A DNA stretch of 5,647 nucleotides. Source: an uncultured Porphyromonadaceae bacterium. Lineage in GTDB: Bacteria; Bacteroidota; Bacteroidia; Bacteroidales; Muribaculaceae. Below the pieces are notes generated by a model, which was not told the origin of the DNA, made no database searches, and saw nothing but the letters and a program-made list of their open reading frames with translations. Below are positions 1 through 5,332 of the stretch, piece by piece. The stretch lies in contig CAMWXO010000102.1 in the NCBI GenBank assembly GCA_947178245.1, positions 1 through 5,647 of the forward strand. Reading direction: 5' to 3'. Position 1 is the stretch's first letter; each line of letters begins with the position of its first letter. The position numbers and the translations under genes were made by a program.

Positions 1-23
1 CGTCAGAGGTGGATAAGAGACAG
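1..23. other. Residual Nextera (Tn5) sequencing adapter at contig edge
   Basis: Positions 5-23 match the 19-base Tn5 mosaic end AGATGTGTATAAGAGACAG except for G instead of T at positions 8 and 12. The four bases before it (CGTC) match the end of the Nextera read-1 tail. The match stops exactly where the release factor 3 reading frame stops resembling its family. I infer library adapter left at the end of an assembled contig, not genomic DNA and not a natural transposon end. The two mismatches are both T-to-G, which suggests low-quality base calls and would explain why trimming missed it. Confidence 0.93.
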
Positions 24-146
24 CACGTGAATGGCGCCGCCGAAAAGCAGCAGTTTCTCGGTCAGTGTTGTCTTGCCGGCGTCAGGGGGTGAAATGATGG
101 CGAAAGTGCGTCTGCGAGATATCTCTTGATTCAGTTCTTCTGACAT
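24..146 (-). CDS. prfC: Peptide chain release factor 3 (RF3), N-terminal fragment
   Basis: Release factor 3 is a cytoplasmic translational GTPase that removes RF1 or RF2 from the ribosome after termination. Only the first 41 codons are present; the full protein is usually a little over 520 residues. The ATG is at 146-144, and the peptide contains RRRTFAII (residues 11-18) followed by the G1/P-loop PDAGKTTLTEK and LLLFGGAI, which is characteristic of RF3 rather than EF-G or LepA. Residue 20 is Pro where the family has His (ISHPDAGKTT); this is one T-to-G change at plus-strand position 88, probably a base error like those in the adjacent adapter. Reading on into the adapter gives LSLIHL and a false TGA stop. 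The gene lies 66 bases downstream of the DUF4924 gene on the same strand and may be the last gene of the serC-serA-DUF4924 transcript. Confidence 0.9.
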
Positions 147-212
147 AGGTGTGTCTGTTGTCGGTTGGTGGTGAGGCCCGTCGATGCCTTACGGTTCCGG
201 CCCGTTTGGAGT

Positions 213-761
213 TTATTCTAATTCAAGTTCGTTGTTCAGGTCTTTCTTGTAGTATTGCGCGAGAGTGCCCAGGAAGTGGGAGACCCTTGATGCGGCATCG
301 AGTGTCTCTTTTGATATTTCTTTTCCCTGCATCCTGAGCATCAGGATACCGTAAAGGAAATCGAAAAGGGTCTCAATCTCGCCCTTCTTGTTTTCACCGG
401 CTTTCGACCGGAGTTCTACGATAAGGGGCAGCACGTGGTAATACTCCGCAGCATATTTGGCGTAGGCAGGATCTTTCACCAGACGGGCGTTTAGGTCGTC
501 GAGGGCGATGATGACATTCTTATTGAGCTGAAGATGACCTTTCTCCACTACTCCTTCACGACGCATCATGTCGATCAGCGACTCATACCATTCGGTCATG
601 TCCTTGCGTTGCTGCTCTGTCAGGCCTTCGTGTTTGTCTACTATGTTTTCGCGGATTTTGTCCATATCCAGATTGAAAGCCCTTATGAGGTCTTCGATCT
701 GCCACATGTAAAGGAGATACTCCGCTATGTTTTCCTTCCTTTTCTGAGAGGCTGTTATCAT
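213..761 (-). CDS. DUF4924 family protein, function unknown
   Basis: I recognise this 182-residue protein as the Bacteroidetes DUF4924 family; no biochemical role is known to me. The N-terminus QKRKENIAEYLLYMWQIEDL (residues 6-25) and the stretch MMRREGVVEKGHLQLNKNVI (residues 65-84) are the most family-like segments. It is charged, apparently all helical, with no signal peptide or membrane segment, so it is probably cytoplasmic. I chose the ATG at 761-759 because family similarity begins just after it. An in-frame ATG at 839 would add 26 residues read through the GC-rich hairpin, which are basic and unlike the family. It sits 81 bases after serA on the same strand, with prfC following. From memory this protein often sits next to serC-serA in Bacteroidetes, which hints at a link with serine metabolism but does not show one. 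Confidence 0.85.
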   Translation of the reverse strand: MITASQKRKENIAEYLLYMWQIEDLIRAFNLDMDKIRENIVDKHEGLTEQQRKDMTEWYESLIDMMRREGVVEKGHLQLNKNVIIALDDLNARLVKDPAYAKYAAEYYHVLPLIVELRSKAGENKKGEIETLFDFLYGILMLRMQGKEISKETLDAASRVSHFLGTLAQYYKKDLNNELELE

Positions 762-805
762 AGATAATAGGACTGTTGTTAATCGTTTAAGTCGATTAGA
801 CCGCA

Positions 806-833
806 CACGCCCCTCCTGAAGAAGAGGGGCGTG
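806..833 (-). promoter_or_regulatory. GC-rich hairpin between serA and the DUF4924 gene
   Basis: CACGCCCCTC (806-815) and GAGGGGCGTG (824-833) form a perfect 10-bp stem with an 8-base loop. It starts 9 bases after the serA stop codon. There is no T-run on either side in either direction, so it is not a standard intrinsic terminator. I infer a partial terminator, an attenuator, or a 3'-end stabilising hairpin that lowers downstream gene expression relative to serC-serA. No convincing promoter is visible between it and the DUF4924 start, so that gene probably depends at least partly on read-through. Confidence 0.55.
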
Positions 834-842
834 ACGCAATAT

Positions 843-1760
843 TTATTTATTCACCTGATACTTGTTCCAGCCGTCTTTAAGGTATGCTATCACCTGTTCT
901 GCCGCTGCGACTCCAGCGTTGAAATTCGCTTCCGCGGTCTGAGCTCCCATTTTCTTGGGAGTGAAGAATACTCTCGCGCCGAATTTTTTCTCGAATTCTT
1001 CGGCTGTGTCAGGCTTTATGTCGCTCACATAGCGTAGGTCGGGACGTTCCTCGAGGGCTCGCATGAGGCCGGCCTCGTCTATCACTTCCTTGCGGGCGGT
1101 GTTCACGAGCACTCCTCCCTGAGGCATTTTCATCACGAGGTCATAGCCCACCGATCCGCGGGTTTCCGCCGTGGCGGGAATGTGGAGCGATACGAAATCG
1201 TTCTCTGCGAAGAGTGCTTCCACTTCGTGGATGGGACGCACTCCCTCTGCCTCCATCACCTCATCGGCCACGAACTTGTCAAGAGCGGATATCTTCATTC
1301 CGAATCCCTTGGCTATTCTCGCCACATTGCGGCCTACCTGGCCGAAGGCGTAGATACCGAGACTCTTATCCTTCAGCTCAGAGCCTGATTTGCCGTTGTA
1401 TTGATTGCGGCACATCATCACTATCATACCGAACACGAGCTCGGCCACTGCGTTGGAGTTCTGTCCCGGTGTGTTCATCACGCAAATGCCGTGTTTCGTG
1501 GCTGCCTCGAGGTCGATGTTGTCATATCCGGCTCCGGCACGTACTATCACCTTCAGGTTGGGAGCGGCATCCATAACTTCAGCGTCGATCTTGTCGCTGC
1601 GCACTATCAGGCCTTCGGCGTTTTTCACTGCGTTGAGAAGATCAGCACGTGTGCCCATCTCCACCAGTTCAAGTTCATTGCCGCTGGCGTCTACGGTATT
1701 TGCGATGGCTTTCACCGCGTTGTGGGCGAAAGGCTTTTCGGTGAATACAAGAATCTTCAT
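843..1760 (-). CDS. serA: D-3-phosphoglycerate dehydrogenase, short form without ACT domain
   Basis: Catalyses NAD-dependent oxidation of 3-phosphoglycerate to 3-phosphohydroxypyruvate, the first step of serine synthesis, in the cytoplasm. The 305 residues cover the substrate-binding and Rossmann domains of D-2-hydroxyacid dehydrogenases. Visible motifs are VRAGAGYDNID (73-83), NTPGQNSNAVAEL (96-108), the nucleotide loop AFGQVG (138-143, Ala for the first Gly), the acidic D161 expected to favour NAD over NADP, and the catalytic Arg in NTARKEV (R223). At the usual catalytic His of TPHxGxxT it has TPKKMGAQT (268-275), so Lys replaces His. To my recollection this is shared by Bacteroides SerA proteins and the Entamoeba enzyme. 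The C-terminal ACT domain that gives serine feedback in longer forms is absent. The ATG follows the serC stop by 12 bases, so the two are almost certainly cotranscribed. Another hydroxyacid dehydrogenase is conceivable, but the serC context argues for SerA. Confidence 0.93.
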   Translation of the reverse strand: MKILVFTEKPFAHNAVKAIANTVDASGNELELVEMGTRADLLNAVKNAEGLIVRSDKIDAEVMDAAPNLKVIVRAGAGYDNIDLEAATKHGICVMNTPGQNSNAVAELVFGMIVMMCRNQYNGKSGSELKDKSLGIYAFGQVGRNVARIAKGFGMKISALDKFVADEVMEAEGVRPIHEVEALFAENDFVSLHIPATAETRGSVGYDLVMKMPQGGVLVNTARKEVIDEAGLMRALEERPDLRYVSDIKPDTAEEFEKKFGARVFFTPKKMGAQTAEANFNAGVAAAEQVIAYLKDGWNKYQVNK

Positions 1761-1772
1761 GATTTCAACAGA

Positions 1773-2843
1773 TTAATGGAGAGACTCAAATTCTTTCATG
1801 CAAGCCACGAGAGCGTCTACCGATTCCATCGGGAGCGCGTTGTAGAGTGAGGCACGGAAACCTCCCACGTCGCGGTGTCCCTTGATGCCCACGATGCCCT
1901 TGGTTGAAGCGAAATCGATGAAGTCTTTCTCGAATTCGGCATATTCGGGCTTCATCACGAAGCAGACGTTCATGATGGAGCGGTCTTCCTTATTCTGCAC
2001 CGTGGCCACAAACATCTTGCTCGTGTCGATAGCCTCGTAGAGGCGTTCTGCCTTGGCAATGTCCATTTTCTCAATCTCACGTATGCCGCCGAGGCTCTTG
2101 TAGTATTTCAGAGTCTGCAGAGCCGCGAAGATGGGGAGCACCGGGGGAGTGTTAAACATGGAGCCCTTGTCCACATGCGTCTTATATTTCAGCATCGTGG
2201 GGATGACACGGCTCACCTTGTCGAGGGCTGCATCCTTCACGATGCAGAGTGTCACTCCGGAAGGAGCCAGATTCTTCTGGGCACCTGCGTAGATGAGATC
2301 GTACTTGCTTACGTCTACCGGGCGGGAGAAGATGTCAGAACTCATGTCGCATATCATGGGCACGCTTACTTCCGGATCCTTACGGATCTCGGTGCCGTAG
2401 ATGGTATTGTTTGATGTATAATGGAAATAGTCCGCATCGGCGGGTACTGTCCATTCTTTCGGAATCACGGTATATTTCGACTCTTTTCCGGAAGCCACCA
2501 CGTCTACTTCGCCGAAGAGTTTTGCCTCTTTGATAGCTTTAGAGGCCCATACGCCGGTGTCGAGATAGGCTGCCTTGGTATTGAGGAAGTTCATGGGAGC
2601 CATTGCAAACTGCAGGCTTGCTCCGCCGCCGAGGAAGAGGACGCTGTAGCCTTCGGGCACTTCGAGAAGTTCCTTGACAAGGGCGACAGCCTCATCCACC
2701 ACTGCTTGAAACTGCTTGCTTCGGTGTGAGATCTCGAGGATAGAAAGCCCCATATCTGCGAAGTCGAGGATGGCGTCTGCCGTATTTTTGATTGTATACT
2801 GGCTCAATATCGATGGGCCGGCAAAAAAGTTGTGTTTCTTCAT
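1773..2843 (-). CDS. serC: Phosphoserine aminotransferase
   Basis: Pyridoxal-phosphate enzyme that transfers an amino group from glutamate to 3-phosphohydroxypyruvate, giving phosphoserine; it may also serve vitamin B6 synthesis, as in other bacteria. The 356-residue length is normal for class V SerC. Key segments are FFAGPSILS (6-14), ISHRS with substrate-binding R42 (39-43), the cofactor loop GGGAS (72-76), W99, TSNNTIYGTE (143-152), D167 in CDMSSD, the Schiff-base lysine K190 in YAGAQKN, and the phosphate/carboxylate-binding GHR (322-324) and GGFRAS (327-332). All expected catalytic residues seem present. It starts with ATG at 2843 after an A/T-rich leader without a Shine-Dalgarno sequence, as is usual in Bacteroidetes. 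It is the first gene of the minus-strand set, read from the promoter candidate at 2916-2946; serA follows after 12 bases. Confidence 0.97.
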   Translation of the reverse strand: MKKHNFFAGPSILSQYTIKNTADAILDFADMGLSILEISHRSKQFQAVVDEAVALVKELLEVPEGYSVLFLGGGASLQFAMAPMNFLNTKAAYLDTGVWASKAIKEAKLFGEVDVVASGKESKYTVIPKEWTVPADADYFHYTSNNTIYGTEIRKDPEVSVPMICDMSSDIFSRPVDVSKYDLIYAGAQKNLAPSGVTLCIVKDAALDKVSRVIPTMLKYKTHVDKGSMFNTPPVLPIFAALQTLKYYKSLGGIREIEKMDIAKAERLYEAIDTSKMFVATVQNKEDRSIMNVCFVMKPEYAEFEKDFIDFASTKGIVGIKGHRDVGGFRASLYNALPMESVDALVACMKEFESLH

Positions 2844-2915
2844 CTTGATCGGTATTTATTTGATGAATATTTGATAGGCTGTCCTGGCGGCGCTTATCTG
2901 TAATTATTGGAATTG

Positions 2916-2946
2916 CAAATTTAAGAAATTTATATCAAAATGGCAA
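2916..2946 (-). promoter_or_regulatory. Candidate promoter of the serC-serA operon
   Basis: On the minus strand, TAAATTTG (2923-2916) matches the Bacteroidetes -7 consensus TAnnTTTG at all fixed positions. A TTG at 2946-2944 lies 20 bases upstream of it, the expected place of the -33 element. A start near 2909 would give a leader of about 65 bases before the serC ATG. An imperfect dyad, TTGGAATTGCAA (2907-2918), overlaps the -7 box and could be an operator, but this is only a suggestion. Confidence 0.6.
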
Positions 2947-3085
2947 GAGAATGGAGTTTTTTTTGATGAAGCCTGCCGGTAGGAGAGTAAAAATGATGAT
3001 TTCGGTGTTAATAGAAGAAGGGAACGCGGGAATAGAGGGGAATGCTCATTAATCAGGAAAAAAATCGTATGATAACTGTTAAAGT

Positions 3086-4489
3086 ATGCTGACTACGGGA
3101 AAATTGGGTTTCTGGGGCCTGACGGCCCTGGTGTTCGGTCTGATGGTGGGAGTCGGGATCTTCAATCTTCCGCAGAATATGGCTGCCGTGGCTTCTCCCG
3201 GTGCCGTGGCCCTGTCATGGGTGGTCACTGCTGTCGGCATCCTTCCGCTCGTGGTGATATTCAAATATCTGAGCGACAGATATCCGCGCTATAATGCCGG
3301 TCTCTATCAATATGCTCAGGCCGGATTCGGCGATTATGTCGGATTCAATGTGGCCTGGGGCTACTGGCTCTGCAGCGCATTCTCCAATGTGGCATACGGA
3401 ATCATGCTCAACGACTCAGTCGGAGCTATCTTCCCGCAGCTGCTTGAACATGGATATGAGACGGTGATCTTCTGCTCGGTGCTGATCTGGGTGATGTTCT
3501 GGATAGTCTCGCGCGGAATAAAGACAGCCAAGATTGTTAATTCGCTTTTGGCACTCATCAAGGTAGTGATGCTTGTGTTCATCATAGTGGTGCTTGTGCT
3601 GATGTTCAAGGCTGATTTATTTGAAGCTGATCTGTGGGGTCTCGGCCCCGGACAGGCAGGAGTGGGCGAGCAGGTAAGGCGGACGATGATGGTGACGCTC
3701 TTCTGCTTTTTCGGAGTGGAAGGTGCCGTGATGATGTCGGCGCGCGCCAAAAGCCCCAAAGATGTTGGGCGTGCGGGAGTTGCCGGGTTCTTCATTTCGC
3801 TCGTGCTCTACATGGCCGTCTCGCTGCTCTCTTTCGGCCTTATGAGCAAGGCTCGGCTCGCAGGATTGCCTGATCCCTCCATTGCATATATCCTGAGAGA
3901 TGTCTGCGGGGAGTGGGCTTACTGGTTTGTGATAATATCGGTAATCATCGCCCTTCTCGGAGGCTGGGTGGCATGGACTCTGGTAGTCTCGCAAGTGCCC
4001 TACGAGGCTTCCCTGGTCAAGATTCTGCCACGAGCTTTCAGCCGGACCAACAGTCACGGCATGCCTGCATTCGGCCTTGTGGCCTCGAGCATAGCGATGG
4101 AGGTGTTCCTGCTTATTGTAGTGATGGCCGACGATGTCTATCTCGCAGCCCTGCATATCACCGGCCTCATGATCATACCATGTTATTTCTTCACCGCCCT
4201 GTTTCTTCTGAAGACCGGGAAGACGTTACCGATTAAGGCTCTCGCGCTTATTGCCACACTGTTCTGCGTGTGGATGGCATACGCCGGCGGCTTAGTCGCC
4301 ATGTCGATGACCTCGCTGTTCTATCTGGCCGGAATCTGGTTTTATGTTAAGGTCAGGAGAGAGACGCGTGCTCCCGGAGCGCCTGTATTCTCGCGCAGGG
4401 CTAAGGTCGTGCTCGGCATGCTCGTGGTATTGGCCTTGTTTTCAGTTGCGCTGACTCTTGCATCAAGTGAGAATGTGCTTGGTTTCTGA
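3086..4489 (+). CDS. APC-superfamily amino acid antiporter, arginine/ornithine (ArcD/AdiC) type
   Basis: Predicted inner-membrane amino acid transporter, best matched to the basic amino acid/polyamine antiporter branch of the APC superfamily. The 467-residue length is normal. About 12-13 hydrophobic helices are visible: roughly 7-27, 37-60, 82-108, 125-142, 150-174, 198-220, 230-254, 277-303, 329-347, 352-376, 385-424 (probably two) and 440-460. Family-like segments are GVGIFNLPQNMA (22-33, the broken helix 1), YAQAGFGDYVGFNVAWGYWL (76-95), FFGVEGAVMMSARAKS (208-223) and AWTLVVSQVPYEAS (296-309). By alignment from memory with AdiC, W297 corresponds to the substrate-binding Trp293, but Ser26 is Val23 and Trp202 is Phe206, so the substrate may differ. 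A TAA codon lies two codons before the ATG in the same frame, fixing this start. It is divergent from serC, has no amino acid deiminase or decarboxylase partner in the window, and has no clear terminator after it. The substrate is not established. Confidence 0.85.
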   Translation: MLTTGKLGFWGLTALVFGLMVGVGIFNLPQNMAAVASPGAVALSWVVTAVGILPLVVIFKYLSDRYPRYNAGLYQYAQAGFGDYVGFNVAWGYWLCSAFSNVAYGIMLNDSVGAIFPQLLEHGYETVIFCSVLIWVMFWIVSRGIKTAKIVNSLLALIKVVMLVFIIVVLVLMFKADLFEADLWGLGPGQAGVGEQVRRTMMVTLFCFFGVEGAVMMSARAKSPKDVGRAGVAGFFISLVLYMAVSLLSFGLMSKARLAGLPDPSIAYILRDVCGEWAYWFVIISVIIALLGGWVAWTLVVSQVPYEASLVKILPRAFSRTNSHGMPAFGLVASSIAMEVFLLIVVMADDVYLAALHITGLMIIPCYFFTALFLLKTGKTLPIKALALIATLFCVWMAYAGGLVAMSMTSLFYLAGIWFYVKVRRETRAPGAPVFSRRAKVVLGMLVVLALFSVALTLASSENVLGF

Positions 4490-4601
4490 ACCATTTTGTT
4501 GCAGAATTGTTGCATGATGATTTCATAATGTTTCACAAATGATATATTAATTTAATACCTTGTAAGGTGTTGTTTTATAGATATATAAACAAAGGTTTTT
4601 A

Positions 4602-4609
4602 TATATTTG
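4602..4609 (+). promoter_or_regulatory. Candidate -7 promoter element upstream of the sigma factor gene
   Basis: TATATTTG fits the Bacteroidetes -7 consensus TAnnTTTG exactly. A start about 6-8 bases downstream would give an unusually long leader of about 120 bases. No TTG lies at the expected -33 distance (the nearest is at 4570-4572, 29 bases away), so the promoter may be weak or need an activator. Upstream lie an AT palindrome TATTAA-T-TTAATA (4545-4557) and a short dyad ACCTT-GT-AAGGT (4557-4568). Either could bind a regulator, but AT-rich DNA makes such dyads common. Confidence 0.4.
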
Positions 4610-4651
4610 CAAAATTTGCGAAAAAAGTGTGAAACAATTTGAAATCCGATG

Positions 4652-4707
4652 TCGTTCTTAGGGTGTAGACTTCCTACAAACAATATTTTTTTCACCCGGA
4701 CGAACGA
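4652..4707 (+). promoter_or_regulatory. Possible structured mRNA leader of the sigma factor gene
   Basis: Nested inverted repeats can fold the predicted leader. The outer stem is TCGTTC (4652-4657) with GAACGA (4702-4707). It may extend by U4658-A4700 and U4659-G4699 if C4701 bulges. The inner stem is GGGTG (4661-4665) with CACCC (4693-4697). The apical loop holds a run of seven T (4686-4692). A competing small hairpin, TGTAG (4664-4668) with CTACA (4674-4678), uses two of the inner-stem bases and stands eight bases before that T-run, resembling a weak attenuator. This is read by eye; no folding energy was computed and chance pairing is possible. Confidence 0.3.
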
Positions 4708-4737
4708 AAGCGACTCCACTAATAAAAACAAACCGAT

Positions 4738-5247
4738 ATGGCAACTGATTCCAACTTCCGCAATAATCTTCTCAATCTTCAGCAGAATCTCATGAGTTTC
4801 GCTTATCAGCTTACTTCCGACCGCGACGCTGCTGCCGATCTGCTGCAAGACACCACGCTGAAGGCTCTTGATAATGAAGATAAATACACAGCCGAGACTA
4901 ATTTCAAGGGATGGGTTTTCACCATCATGAGAAATATCTTCATCAACAATTATCGCCGTCAGGTGCGTCAGGCCACTATCGTGGACACAACTGAGGATCT
5001 TTACCTTCTCAACACAGCCGAGGAGTCTTCTCTTCAGAATCCCGAGGGTAGCCTCGCGGTGAAGGAAATCAATGCTGTTCTCGCTACTTTCGATGATGAT
5101 TTCAGGGTGCCTTTCAATATGCACGTGGCCGGTTATAAATATAGCGAGATTGCCGAGGAGTTGAATCTTCCCGTGGGTACGGTGAAGAGCCGCATCTTCT
5201 TCGCCCGCAAGAGACTCCGCGAGCAGCTTGCCGCTTATGCGTATTAA
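4738..5247 (+). CDS. ECF-type RNA polymerase sigma factor (sigma-70 family)
   Basis: Directs RNA polymerase to an alternative promoter set; the regulon is unknown. The 169-residue protein has only the two ECF domains. Sigma region 2 spans about 12-75, with DRDAAADLLQDTTLKAL (28-44, core-binding helix 2.2) and NFKGWVFTIMRNIFINNYRR (55-74, the -10 recognition part). Region 4 spans about 105-165, with the helix-turn-helix YSEIAEELNLPVGTVKSRIF (135-154) followed by the basic ARKRLRE. It lacks sigma regions 1.1 and 3 and any C-terminal extension. The ATG is preceded by an A-rich stretch and an in-frame TAA at 4723-4725, with no alternative start between. Unusually for ECF factors, no anti-sigma gene follows: the next gene is convergent. 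The transporter upstream is 248 bases away and probably separately transcribed. It resembles a soluble ECF protein conserved in Bacteroidetes, from memory only. Confidence 0.92.
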   Translation: MATDSNFRNNLLNLQQNLMSFAYQLTSDRDAAADLLQDTTLKALDNEDKYTAETNFKGWVFTIMRNIFINNYRRQVRQATIVDTTEDLYLLNTAEESSLQNPEGSLAVKEINAVLATFDDDFRVPFNMHVAGYKYSEIAEELNLPVGTVKSRIFFARKRLREQLAAYAY

Positions 5248-5264
5248 TTGAAATAATGATATTG

Positions 5265-5294
5265 TTTTATCCGCTCTGAGTAGTTCGGATAAAA
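5265..5294 (+). other. Small hairpin after the sigma factor gene
   Basis: TTTTATCCG (5265-5273) and CGGATAAAA (5286-5294) form a perfect 9-bp stem with a 12-base loop, 17 bases after the sigma factor stop codon. Its 3' arm shares six bases (5289-5294) with the outer A/T part of the next terminator stem, so the two structures compete only at their edges. It may protect the mRNA 3' end or assist termination; its role is inferred. Confidence 0.5.
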
Positions 5295-5332
5295 AATCAG
5301 GCGAATCCATCAAGATTCGCCTGATTTTTTAT
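5289..5332. terminator. Strong bidirectional intrinsic terminator
   Basis: Positions 5289-5307 and 5314-5332 form a perfect 19-bp inverted repeat around the loop CATCAA. The GC-rich core is TCAGGCGAATC paired with GATTCGCCTGA. One end of the stem is A6 and the other T6, so RNA made from either strand ends in a hairpin followed by a U-run. It lies between two convergent genes and should stop both. It contains the stop codon of the transglycosylase gene (5331-5329). Confidence 0.93.

Noticed and set aside
1..23. Natural Tn5-like transposon end
   Set aside because: The preceding CGTC belongs to the synthetic read-1 tail, and the match is at the very edge of the sequence. An adapter explains both.
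762..839. N-terminal extension of the DUF4924 protein to an ATG at 839
   Set aside because: The extra 26 residues are encoded across the GC-rich hairpin and do not resemble the family, which begins after the ATG at 761.
1401..1850. 149-residue open frame on the plus strand over serA/serC
   Set aside because: It lies antisense to two well-recognised genes, has no recognisable family, and its composition fits a reverse-strand shadow.
2870..2897. Weak hairpin GATAAGC/GCCTATC in the serC leader
   Set aside because: It is a short stem with an internal mismatch and a long loop, which is easily due to chance.
2960..3005. Possible plus-strand promoter for the transporter: TTTG near 2961-2964 and TAAAAATG near 2987-2994
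   Set aside because: Only part of the -7 consensus matches and the spacing is a little long. No convincing promoter was found for this gene.
3617..4156. 179-residue minus-strand frame within the transporter gene
   Set aside because: The His- and Glu-rich composition is what the opposite strand of a hydrophobic membrane protein gives. The plus-strand frame has clear family motifs.
4552..5313. 253-residue minus-strand frame over the sigma factor gene and its leader
   Set aside because: It is fully antisense to a clear sigma factor and crosses the leader region, with no recognisable domain.
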